Below the pieces are notes generated by a model that ran no database searches, had not been told where the DNA came from, and saw nothing but the letters and a program-made list of their open reading frames with translations. The position numbers and the translations under genes are program-made. Positions 10,484 to 19,096 of a stretch of DNA of 49,384 nucleotides are shown here, in pieces (within the stretch, counting starts at the first letter, position 1; every line of letters begins with the position of its first letter). This stretch comes from Leisingera sp. JC1. GTDB taxonomy: Bacteria; Pseudomonadota; Alphaproteobacteria; Rhodobacterales; Rhodobacteraceae. The stretch spans positions 90,422 through 139,805 of the forward strand of contig NZ_LYUZ01000114.1 of NCBI RefSeq assembly GCF_001679925.1, given 5' to 3'.

Positions 10484-13400
10484 ATGCCGCGTCTGTTTGC
10501 TTCTGCTTTTCTATATTTTATTGCTTTTGTTACGTTTCTGCCGGCTGCTCAGGCGCAGCAGGCGGTTCCTGAGTTTGGTTACCGCTCATACGCGGATACC
10601 GATTTTTTCGGCTCTGACCTGCAACCGCTGTTTGATACAGACACCGAGTCTTGCGCCCGCGCCTGCACGGCACAAGCGGACTGTGCGGGTTTTGTCTTCA
10701 ATCAGCGGGCGAACGCCTGTTTTCCAAAGTCCGCGATGGGGCAGTCCAGCCCCTATGCCGGCGCTCTGTCCGCGGTGAAACAGCCTGCCGCGCCCGGGCT
10801 GGCAGCGGCGGCTGCGCCCCGCGCTGCGCGGCTGGGTTTTCTGCCGGAACAGGAACTGCAGCGCGCGGTCGGCCTTTCCCGCACCCTGGGTCTGAACTAT
10901 CCGCTGGACACCAATGACGCTGGTGAAGCCCGCGCCGCCGCCCGCAGCCTGCGGCGGGACGGCGCGCCCCTCGCTGCCCTGCGCTGGATGGCCCAGGCCG
11001 TTGTGCTGGAAGATGAGGCCGCGGATTGGACAGAATTTTCAGGATTTCTGCTGGGCGCCGCCAAGGACAGCAACAGCCGCAGCCAGCAGCGCCGCCACCG
11101 AACGCAGGCGTTTTCCGCGGCGCTGAACGGCTACCTGCGCGCCACGGAGCCCGAGGCGCAAGCCCGGGCGCTGCGCCAGGCAGCAGAGGCGGTGGAGACG
11201 CTGGGCCGCGGGCGGGACATGCTGCCGCTCCTGCATCTGGCAGAGGAGATCATTCCGCTCAAGGCCAATGCCGAACTGCTGAACTATGCGATCCGCAAAT
11301 ACGGCTTCCGCGTCACCTCCAGCACGGTGGAAAGCGACAGCGCCGCGCCGCGCATCTGCGCCGAGTTTTCGGAGGATCTGGAACAGGCCGGCACTGACTA
11401 TGAAAACTATGTCCGCATGGGCGACGGCAGCCTGGCCGTTACCGCTCAGGGCCGCCAGCTTTGTGTGGACGGCGTGGAGCACGGCAAACGCTACCGCATC
11501 ACCCTGCGCCGCGGCCTGCCTGCCGCCAGCGGCGAGCAGCTGTTGAAAGACGTGGAGCTGACCCACTATGTCCGCGACCGCTCCCCGCAGGTCCGTTTCC
11601 CGGGCCGGGCGTATGTGCTGCCCGCGGGCGGTCAGGCCGCGCTGCCGGTGGAGACGGTGAATGTCACAGACCTGGACCTGCGCCTGCGCCGGGTCAGCAG
11701 CCGCAACGTGCTGCGCACCCTGCAGGAGGGCTATTTCGCCAAGCCGCTCTCCCAGTGGGAGGATGAGCATTTCGCCGAAAATATTGCCGAGGAAATCTGG
11801 ACCGGCAGCGCCGAGGTGGACACCGCCATCAATCAGGTGATGACCAGCCGCCTGCCGCTGGACGATGCGCTGACCGGGCAAAAAAAGCCGGGGCTGTACG
11901 CGCTGACTGCACGGGTGCCGGGGGCTGACCCCTATGACGATGCCGGCGCCACCCAGTGGTTCGTACTGACCGGCCTCGGCCTCAGCACCATGTCCGGCAG
12001 CGATGGCCTGCACGTTCAGGTGCAGGGGCTGCGTGATGCCAAACCGCAGGCGGGGGCCGAGGTCAGCCTGATTTCCGCGGCCAACGAGGTTCTGGCGACC
12101 GCCAGCAGCGACGCCAGCGGCTATGTGCATTTCACCCCCGGCCTCACCCGCGGTTCCGGCGGTGCAGCACCGGCGCTGATCACCGCACGGGCAGGGGAGG
12201 GCGACTTCACCTTCCTGCCCCTCAATGATGCCGCCTTTGACCTGTCGGACCGCGGCGTTTCGGGCCGTCCCGCACCGGGACCAGTGGATGTGTTCCTGGC
12301 CACCACCCGCGGCGCATTCCGCGCGGGCGAAACCGTGCATGTCACAGCACTGGCCCGGGACAGCAAAGCGCAAGCCATCGACGGCCTGCCGCTGACTGCA
12401 ATCCTTTTGCGCCCCGACGGCGTGGAATACACCCGCCAGACCTCCGCCGCGGGTCATCAGGGCGGACATGTCTTTGCGCTCGCCACCGGCCCCGCCGCCC
12501 CGCGCGGCACCTGGCGGATCGAGATCAAGAGCGACCTCAAGGCCCCCGCGCTCGCCAGCCGCCAGATCCTGGTCGAGGATTTCCTGCCCGAACGCATCGA
12601 CTTCACTCAGCAGGTCACCAATGCGGACAGTCTCCAGCCTGGCGCCGCTGCGCAGATCAATCTGCAAGCCGACTACTTGTTCGGTGCTCCGGGCGCTGGC
12701 CTTAAGGTGGAGGGCAGCCTCCGCCTCACCGCCGCAAACACACTGGAGCAATGGCCCGGTTTCCGCTTCGGCCGCTATGATGAACCTTTCTCGGCACAGA
12801 CCGAGTATTTCGGCGGCCAGGAAACCGGCGCAGACGGCAGCGCTGTCATTGCTGCCAGCCTTCCCGCCGCCACACCGGCTGAGGGCAAGCCGCTGCTCGC
12901 CACTCTCACCACCCGCGTGGCTGACGGATCTGCCCGCCCGGTGGAGCGCTCCATGGAATTGCCGGTCCGCCCGTCCGGTCCGGTCCTTGGCATCAAACCC
13001 ATGTTTGACGAGGTCGCGGCAGAAGGCTCAGAAGCCGGCTTCGAGCTCATCGCCCTGGCTCCGGACCTGACCCCGATGCCGATGCGTGTGAAATGGACCC
13101 TGAACCGGGTCGAGACCCGCTATCAATGGTATCAGCTCTACGGCAACTGGAACTGGGAGCCGATCACCCGCCGCACCCGCGTCGCCACCGGTGAGGCGCA
13201 GCTGGGCAGCGACCCGCTGCCGCTCTCCCAGCCCGTCGACTGGGGCCGCTATGAATTGGTGGTGGAACGCCTTGATGGCGCCTATGCCTCCGCCGCTTTT
13301 GACTTCTACGCCGGCTGGTATGCGCCCGAAGGCAGCACCGAGACACCCGCCCGGCTGGACCTGTCGCTGGACAGTGAAACTTATACCCCCGGCGACACCG

Positions 13401-15934
13401 CCCGCCTGCGCATCGTGCCGCAAGCTGCGGGCACGGCGCTGGTTTCGGTGGTCTCCAACCACCTGATCCACCGCATGGCGGTGGAGGTCCCGGCCGGCGA
13501 AACCGTGATCCCGCTGGAGGTGACGCAGGACTGGGGCAGCGGCGCCTATGTGACCGCAACCGTGATCCAGCCGGTAGCAGGCGACCGTGGCCGCACTCCT
13601 CTGCGCGCCTTGGGCCTCGCCCACGCCAGCGTCACCCAGCCCGGCCAGCAGCTGCAAGTCGCTATTGACGTCCCCGAAGTGGCCCGCCCGCGCGGCACCC
13701 AAATGGCGAAACTCCGCGTGGATGGCGCGGCGGAGGGCGAGGAAATCTGGCTGACAGTTGCCGCCGTCGACCTCGGCATCCTCAACCTCACCGGCTTCAC
13801 CAGCCCCGATCCCAGCGCGCACTACTACGGCCAGCACCGCCTGGGGATGGAGCTGCGCGACGTCTATGGCCGCCTGATCGACCCCGGCAACGGCGCCATG
13901 GGCCGCATCCGTTCCGGCGGTGATGCCGACAGCGGCATGAAGATGCAATCGCCGCCGCCCACGCAGGACCTTGTGGCGCTGTTCTCCGGTCCGCTGCAGG
14001 TGGACGCCAATGGCGAGGCCGAATTCCCCCTGACGCTCCCCGCCTTCAACGGCACTGTGCGGCTGATGGCGGTTGCCTGGTCGGGCAAGGCGGTGGGACA
14101 AGCTGAAGCAGACATGCTGGTGCGCGACCCGGTTGTGGTCACCGCCTCCCTGCCGCGCTTCCTGGCGCCGGGTGATGAAAGCGGCGCAAGGATTGAAATT
14201 GTCCATGCCGACGGCCCCGCGGGTGACATGAAACTGACCGCCACCACCGCAGGCGGCCTGACGCTTGGCAGCCTGCCCGCCTCCGTCACCCTGGCAGAGC
14301 AGGGCAAGGCAGTGCTGGAGCTGCCGGTCACGGCAGAATCCGTCGGTGACCATGAACTGGCACTCACCCTCACCACCCCGGACGGACAGGACCTGCGGCA
14401 GACCCTCCGGATGCCGGTCCGCGCCAATGATCCGGTAACGTCTGAGACCCGCCGCTTCACCCTCGCAGGCGGCGACACTTTCCTGTTCAGCAAGGACGTC
14501 TTTGCAGGCCTGCGCCCCGGCACTGCCCGTGCCAACATCTCCTCCGGCCCGCTCGCCAAGTTCGACGTGCCGGGCCTCTTGGCGGAACTGGACCAGTACC
14601 CCTACGGCTGCACCGAGCAGGTCACGTCCAAGGCGCTGCCGCTCCTTTACCTCAGTTCTGTCGCCCAAGCCGCAGGGCTGGGTGACGGCCCGGCGGTGGA
14701 TAAACGCATCAACGCCGCCATCCGCCAGGTGCTGACCCGCCAGGCCCCCTCCGGCGCCTTCGGCCTCTGGCGGGCTGACAGCGGCGAGTTCTGGCTCGAT
14801 GCCTACGCCAGCGACTTCCTCAGCCGCGCCCGCGCCCAAGGCTACGCGGTGCCGCAGCAGGCCTTTGCCCAGGCAATGGACAACCTGCGCAACCGCATCA
14901 ACTACGCCCCTGACTTCGACAGCGGCGGCGAGGAGATCGCCTATGCCCTCCTGGTGCTGGCCCGCGAAGGCGCGGCCCAGATGGGCGACCTGCGCTACTA
15001 TGCGGACGTGAAGGGCGACGCCTTTGCCACCCCCCTTGCCGCCGCCCAGCTGGGCGCGGCCCTTGCGGCCTATGGCGATCAGCGCCGCGCCGACCGGATG
15101 TTTGCCCGCGCCGCGCAGATGATTGGTGCCGAGGCGCAAGATGAGGCCCGCCTCTGGCGCGCCGATTTCGGCACCCGCCTGCGTGACACGGCTGGCGTTC
15201 TGGCGCTGGCGGCAGAGGCCGGATCGGAGGCGGTGGACCGCGCCAGCCTCTCGGCGCGGCTCGCGAACGCATCCGGCCATCTCTCCACCCAGGAGTCTGC
15301 CTGGACACTGATGGCAGCCCATGCGCTCACACAAAATCCCGAGGACTCCGGCCTGCTGGTGAACGGCCAACCGGTGCAGGGGCCATTCGTGCAGGCCGCA
15401 GACGGTCAGGACATGCCGGAAATGGCGCTCACCGCCGCCAATGGCCGCACCGCGGAAATCACCCTCACCACGCTCGGCGTGCCAGAGGTCCCGCCCGCCG
15501 CGGGCGGCTTCGGCTACACGATCGAGCGCAGCTATTACTCGCTGGAGGGCCAGCCTCTGGATGCGCAGTCTGTCAGCGCAGGCGCGCGCTTCGTGGCAGT
15601 CCTGCAGGTGAAGCCGCATGAAAAGACCGGCGCGCGGCTGATGATCAACGACCCGCTGCCTGCGGGGTTCGAGATCGACAACCCCAACTTGCTGCGCTCC
15701 GGCGACCTGCGCGACCTTGACTGGCTGAACCCGGCAGAGGCTGAACACGCCGAATTCCGCAGCGACCGCTTCCTGGCGGCGTTGAATGTGCGCGACGCTT
15801 CGGCGGTGACGCTGGCCTATGTGGTCCGCGCGGTGACACCGGGCGTGTTCCACCACCCGGCCGCTTCGGTCGAGGACATGTACCGCCCCGCCTACCGCGC
15901 CCGCACGGCGGCAGGGCGTGTGGAAGTCAGGTGA
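10484..15934 (+). CDS. Alpha-2-macroglobulin family protein with N-terminal PAN/Apple domain
   Basis: The protein has 1816 residues from ATG 10484, preceded by GGAGGG. A TTG four codons earlier is less likely. The signal peptide ends at AQA-Q around residue 24 with no lipobox, so unlike many bacterial homologues it is probably soluble or periplasmic. Residues about 30-95 look like a PAN/Apple module with four spaced Cys (SCARAC, ADCAGF, ANACF). Macroglobulin and bait regions follow. The thioester motif is YGCTEQ with Cys1376, then the alpha-toroid and receptor-like domains. Bacterial A2Ms trap proteases and are thought to guard the periplasm after wall damage. The stop overlaps the GTG start of pbpC (GTGA), the classic A2M/PBP1C pairing. 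The PAN domain is the unusual part. Confidence 0.93.
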   Translation: MPRLFASAFLYFIAFVTFLPAAQAQQAVPEFGYRSYADTDFFGSDLQPLFDTDTESCARACTAQADCAGFVFNQRANACFPKSAMGQSSPYAGALSAVKQPAAPGLAAAAAPRAARLGFLPEQELQRAVGLSRTLGLNYPLDTNDAGEARAAARSLRRDGAPLAALRWMAQAVVLEDEAADWTEFSGFLLGAAKDSNSRSQQRRHRTQAFSAALNGYLRATEPEAQARALRQAAEAVETLGRGRDMLPLLHLAEEIIPLKANAELLNYAIRKYGFRVTSSTVESDSAAPRICAEFSEDLEQAGTDYENYVRMGDGSLAVTAQGRQLCVDGVEHGKRYRITLRRGLPAASGEQLLKDVELTHYVRDRSPQVRFPGRAYVLPAGGQAALPVETVNVTDLDLRLRRVSSRNVLRTLQEGYFAKPLSQWEDEHFAENIAEEIWTGSAEVDTAINQVMTSRLPLDDALTGQKKPGLYALTARVPGADPYDDAGATQWFVLTGLGLSTMSGSDGLHVQVQGLRDAKPQAGAEVSLISAANEVLATASSDASGYVHFTPGLTRGSGGAAPALITARAGEGDFTFLPLNDAAFDLSDRGVSGRPAPGPVDVFLATTRGAFRAGETVHVTALARDSKAQAIDGLPLTAILLRPDGVEYTRQTSAAGHQGGHVFALATGPAAPRGTWRIEIKSDLKAPALASRQILVEDFLPERIDFTQQVTNADSLQPGAAAQINLQADYLFGAPGAGLKVEGSLRLTAANTLEQWPGFRFGRYDEPFSAQTEYFGGQETGADGSAVIAASLPAATPAEGKPLLATLTTRVADGSARPVERSMELPVRPSGPVLGIKPMFDEVAAEGSEAGFELIALAPDLTPMPMRVKWTLNRVETRYQWYQLYGNWNWEPITRRTRVATGEAQLGSDPLPLSQPVDWGRYELVVERLDGAYASAAFDFYAGWYAPEGSTETPARLDLSLDSETYTPGDTARLRIVPQAAGTALVSVVSNHLIHRMAVEVPAGETVIPLEVTQDWGSGAYVTATVIQPVAGDRGRTPLRALGLAHASVTQPGQQLQVAIDVPEVARPRGTQMAKLRVDGAAEGEEIWLTVAAVDLGILNLTGFTSPDPSAHYYGQHRLGMELRDVYGRLIDPGNGAMGRIRSGGDADSGMKMQSPPPTQDLVALFSGPLQVDANGEAEFPLTLPAFNGTVRLMAVAWSGKAVGQAEADMLVRDPVVVTASLPRFLAPGDESGARIEIVHADGPAGDMKLTATTAGGLTLGSLPASVTLAEQGKAVLELPVTAESVGDHELALTLTTPDGQDLRQTLRMPVRANDPVTSETRRFTLAGGDTFLFSKDVFAGLRPGTARANISSGPLAKFDVPGLLAELDQYPYGCTEQVTSKALPLLYLSSVAQAAGLGDGPAVDKRINAAIRQVLTRQAPSGAFGLWRADSGEFWLDAYASDFLSRARAQGYAVPQQAFAQAMDNLRNRINYAPDFDSGGEEIAYALLVLAREGAAQMGDLRYYADVKGDAFATPLAAAQLGAALAAYGDQRRADRMFARAAQMIGAEAQDEARLWRADFGTRLRDTAGVLALAAEAGSEAVDRASLSARLANASGHLSTQESAWTLMAAHALTQNPEDSGLLVNGQPVQGPFVQAADGQDMPEMALTAANGRTAEITLTTLGVPEVPPAAGGFGYTIERSYYSLEGQPLDAQSVSAGARFVAVLQVKPHEKTGARLMINDPLPAGFEIDNPNLLRSGDLRDLDWLNPAEAEHAEFRSDRFLAALNVRDASAVTLAYVVRAVTPGVFHHPAASVEDMYRPAYRARTAAGRVEVR

Positions 15935-18078
15935 GACGCCTGTTCAACAGACCTAAGGGCATTGCCCGTCCGCGGGGGGGCGAGTATCGCCCGCCCAGGG
16001 GGGCGGACGGGCGATACCCGGCCTATCGGCCAGGCAAGTGGCAAAAATGGAGCGCCTTGGTCCTAGCAGTCCTGATTGTGGGGACGTTCGCCGCGTGGCG
16101 CACTCTCGACACTTGGATAGAAAGCACGAGCCTCCCCCTCACCCTAACTGAGGTCTCCACCGAAGTCCTCGACCGCAACGGCAAGCTCCTGCGCGCCTAC
16201 CCCGTGGACGACGGCCTTTGGCGCCTCGCCGTGCAGCCTGCGGATGTCGACCCGCGCTACCTCGACATGCTCCTGCGCTACGAGGACAAGCGCTTCCGCG
16301 CCCATGCCGGCGTCGACCCCACCGCCCTGATCCGTGCCGCAGGGCAGGCGCTGTGGAACGGCCGCGCCGTCTCCGGCGGCTCCACCCTCACCATGCAGGT
16401 CGCGCGCCTCCTGGAGGACGGCACCACCGGGCGCTGGTCCGGCAAGCTGCGCCAGATGCGGGTGGCGCTGGCGCTGGAGCGCCGCCTCAGCAAGGACGAA
16501 ATACTCACCCTGTACCTGACCCACGCTCCCTATGGCGGCGCGGCAGAGGGTATCCGCGCCGCAACCTACAGCTGGTTCGGCAAGGAACCAAACCGCCTGA
16601 CGCTCGCAGAAGCCGCGCTGCTGGTCGCCCTGCCGCAAAGCCCGGAGCGCCGCCGCCCCGACCGTTTCCCTAAGGCCGCCAGCAAAGCCCGCGACCGGGT
16701 GCTGGCGCGGATGCAGCGCCAGGGCCTCCTGAGCGAAGAACAGGCCGAGGCCGCCCGCCGCACCCCGTTGCCGCACCACATGGCCGCCTTCCCGCGCCTT
16801 GCCCCGCATCTGGCGGACCGGGTAGCGTTACGCCACCCCGGCCAGCGCCAGCTGCGCCTGACCCTCGACGGCGCGGTGCAGGCCCGGATGGAGACCCTGC
16901 TGGCAGAGGCCGCCCGAAATACTGGCCCGCACCTCTCCGCCGCCCTCATTGCCGCTGACCACCAGACCGGCGAAGTGCTGGTGATGGCCGGCTCACCCGG
17001 CTACTCCGACGCCACACGCCGCGGCTTTGTCGACATGACCCAGGCCATCCGCTCCCCCGGTTCCACCCTGAAACCGCTGATCTACGGCCTCGCCTTCGAC
17101 CAGGGGCTGGCGCATCCCGAAACCCTGATCCACGACGGCCCGGTCAATTTCGCAGGCTACGCGCCGCAGAACTTCGACGGCGAATTCCGCGGCGACATAA
17201 CCGTGCGCGAGGCGCTGCAACTGTCCCTCAACATCCCCGTGGTGAAACTGACGCAGGAGCTTGGCCCGGCCCGAGTGATGGCGTCCTTGCGCGCTAGCGG
17301 AGCCAATCCGGAACTGCCCGGCGGCGCACCGGGGCTGGCGTTGTCGCTGGGCGGACTTGGCATCAGCCTGCAGGATATGGTGCAGCTTTACGCCGGGCTG
17401 GCGGCAGGCGGGCAGGGGCCAAAACTGCGCCTGATGCAGGGCGAGGCACGCCAGCCCGCAGGCCGCCTCACCTCGCCCGAGGCCGCCTGGCAGGTCGCGG
17501 ACATCCTGCGCGGGCTGCCGGTGCCCGCGGGCGGGCGCGCAGGCAGCATTGCCTACAAGACCGGCACGTCTTACGGCCACCGCGATGCCTGGGCGATCGG
17601 CTGGGACGGCCGCCACGTGATCGGCGTCTGGATGGGCCGCGCCGACGGCACGCCGGTGCCGGGCATCTTCGGCGGTGATCTGGCCGCGCCGGTGCTGTTT
17701 GAGGCCTTCGGGCGCCTGAAACCCGCACTTGACCCTCTGCCGCCGCCACCGCCCGCCACTCTGATCGTCAGCTCCGCAGACCTGCCGCCGCCTTTGCAGC
17801 GCTTCCGACCGCGCGACGCGGCATTCTCTGAAACTTCTGACGCGCCGGAACTGATCTTCCCGCCCGACGGCGCCCGGCTGATGCTGGAGGGCGCGGACCT
17901 GACCCTCAAACTCCGCGGCGGCACCGCGCCGTTCATGGTCATGGCAAACGGGCTGCCGGTGCTCACAGGCCAGCGCCGCCGCGAGTTCTCCCTGCCCAGC
18001 CCCGGTCCCGGCTTTTCCTCGCTGGTGATTGTCGATGGCGCCGGCCGCTCCGGCCGGGTTAACCTGCGGATAGATTGA
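15931..18078 (+). CDS. pbpC: Penicillin-binding protein 1C
   Basis: The protein has 715 residues from GTG 15931, translationally coupled to the A2M gene (GTGA). It has a basic N-tail and one transmembrane helix at about 40-57. The GT51 glycosyltransferase domain has catalytic Glu118 in YEDKRF and GGSTLTMQVARLL. The transpeptidase domain has SxxK as S378-T-L-K381 (SPGSTLKP), SxN as S432-L-N434 and K543-T-G. A C-terminal BiPBP_C domain covers about 615-715. It polymerises and may crosslink peptidoglycan at the inner membrane. PBP1C with A2M is a well-known pair thought to repair the wall while blocking proteases. The next gene starts within 25 bases and is probably in the same operon. Confidence 0.96.
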   Translation: MRRLFNRPKGIARPRGGEYRPPRGADGRYPAYRPGKWQKWSALVLAVLIVGTFAAWRTLDTWIESTSLPLTLTEVSTEVLDRNGKLLRAYPVDDGLWRLAVQPADVDPRYLDMLLRYEDKRFRAHAGVDPTALIRAAGQALWNGRAVSGGSTLTMQVARLLEDGTTGRWSGKLRQMRVALALERRLSKDEILTLYLTHAPYGGAAEGIRAATYSWFGKEPNRLTLAEAALLVALPQSPERRRPDRFPKAASKARDRVLARMQRQGLLSEEQAEAARRTPLPHHMAAFPRLAPHLADRVALRHPGQRQLRLTLDGAVQARMETLLAEAARNTGPHLSAALIAADHQTGEVLVMAGSPGYSDATRRGFVDMTQAIRSPGSTLKPLIYGLAFDQGLAHPETLIHDGPVNFAGYAPQNFDGEFRGDITVREALQLSLNIPVVKLTQELGPARVMASLRASGANPELPGGAPGLALSLGGLGISLQDMVQLYAGLAAGGQGPKLRLMQGEARQPAGRLTSPEAAWQVADILRGLPVPAGGRAGSIAYKTGTSYGHRDAWAIGWDGRHVIGVWMGRADGTPVPGIFGGDLAAPVLFEAFGRLKPALDPLPPPPPATLIVSSADLPPPLQRFRPRDAAFSETSDAPELIFPPDGARLMLEGADLTLKLRGGTAPFMVMANGLPVLTGQRRREFSLPSPGPGFSSLVIVDGAGRSGRVNLRID

Positions 18079-18101
18079 TCCCTTTTCCCGGAGGCCCTGT
18101 C

Positions 18102-18950
18102 ATGCTGAGACCCTTTCTTGCCGCCTGCACCATTGCCTTCACAGCTCCAGCGGCCATGGCCGCCTGTGCCACAGACGGTGAAATCACCGCCTTCGTGGAC
18201 AGCTATCTGGCCAAGGCCCCGGCGCAGGCGCTGTCCCCCGGTGGCAGTATGCAGGACGCGCTCTGCTCTCAGGCTAAACTGGCTCTGGCCATGGAACCAA
18301 TTATGGGGCCAGTTGTCGGCTACAAGGCCGGCCTCACCAGCAAACCTGCGCAGGACCGCTTCGGCGCCACAGAGCCGGTGCGGGGCCTGCTGTTCCAGAA
18401 CATGATGCTTGAGGACGGTGCCACCCTTGACGCCCCCTGGGGTGCCATCCCGATGGTGGAGGCGGACCTCGTGCTGGTGGTTGCGGATGAAGCGATCAAC
18501 GGTGCCATAACGCCTACGGAAGCCCTCGCCCACATCTCCGCCGTCCGCCCGTTTATTGAACTGCCCGACCTGACGCTTGCCAAGGATCAGCCCTTCACCC
18601 CGGAAACCATCACCGCAATGGGGGTTGGCACCCGTCTCGGTGTCCTCGGTGCGCCGGTGCCGGTTGAAGACCCGGCAGAGATGGCCCGGATGCTGGAGGA
18701 AATGTCCGTCACAATGCGCGACGCGGCGGGCGGCGTGCTGGTGCAGGCACCGGGCCGGGCAGTTCTGGGCAATCCGGTCAATGCGGTGCTGTGGCTGCGC
18801 TCCAAGGGGGTGGAGTTCAAGCCGGGCGACCTGATCTCGGTGGGGTCCTTCGGCCCGCTGTTCCCGCCGCGCGCAGGCAAGGGCGGGGTCAGTGTGACTT
18901 ACGAAGGTCTGCCGGGCGATCCGGTGGTTGAAGTGTTCTTCAAGCAATAA
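18102..18950 (+). CDS. Exported FAH / 2-keto-4-pentenoate hydratase-fold protein
   Basis: The protein has 282 residues from ATG 18102 with GGAGG seven bases upstream. The family normally acts in the cytoplasm on aromatic meta-cleavage products, but here a convincing signal peptide (MLRPFLAACTIAFTAPAAMA-A) leads the protein. The body resembles MhpD-type hydratases: VGYKAGLTS (K75), a metal-site-like VEAD (E120, D122; E-x-E is usual) and FIELPD (E153). C-terminal GDLISVGSFGPLFP matches the family's GDLI..G.. block. It is the third gene after A2M and pbpC with short spacing, so its job may relate to the envelope. No other ring-cleavage genes are nearby. The fold is likely; the reaction is unknown. 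Confidence 0.75.
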   Translation: MLRPFLAACTIAFTAPAAMAACATDGEITAFVDSYLAKAPAQALSPGGSMQDALCSQAKLALAMEPIMGPVVGYKAGLTSKPAQDRFGATEPVRGLLFQNMMLEDGATLDAPWGAIPMVEADLVLVVADEAINGAITPTEALAHISAVRPFIELPDLTLAKDQPFTPETITAMGVGTRLGVLGAPVPVEDPAEMARMLEEMSVTMRDAAGGVLVQAPGRAVLGNPVNAVLWLRSKGVEFKPGDLISVGSFGPLFPPRAGKGGVSVTYEGLPGDPVVEVFFKQ

Positions 18951-18976
18951 TCCGCTGCCGCCGGGAGGAGGTGCTT

Positions 18977-18999
18977 CGCTTCGGGCTGTGCCCGAAGCG
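18977..18999. terminator. Strong hairpin between convergent operons
   Basis: CGCTTCGGGC and GCCCGAAGCG form a perfect 10-bp stem with loop TGT, 26 bases after the hydratase-like gene. There is no T-run on either strand. It may terminate transcription without a U-tract or protect mRNA ends. It directly abuts composite repeat copy E. Confidence 0.5.
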
Positions 19000-19003
19000 A
19001 TCC

Positions 19004-19075
19004 GCGCCGCGCTTTTGGCGCGGCGCTTGGCCCAACCAGAACGGATTCCGCAAGGAAGCCAGGAGTGGGCGGGAG
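19004..19075 (-). repeat. Composite two-hairpin intergenic repeat, copy E
   Basis: Read on the minus strand, box 1 CTCCCGCCC is at 19075-19067. Hairpin 1 TTCC-TTGC-GGAA is at 19057-19046. Box 2 GGTTGGGC is at 19037-19030. Hairpin 2 is a 9-bp stem (19026-19018 with 19012-19004) around a 5-base loop. Box spacing is 29 nt. It starts 22 bases after the stop of the minus-strand membrane-protein gene, mirroring copies B and D, which also lie just after same-strand stop codons. Confidence 0.75.
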
Positions 19076-19096
19076 CGTCCCGGCTGCGGGAACTGC

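Noticed and set aside
13028-15856. 942-codon open frame antisense to the macroglobulin gene
   Set aside because: Shadow of the sense gene; Ala/Gly/His-rich without domains.
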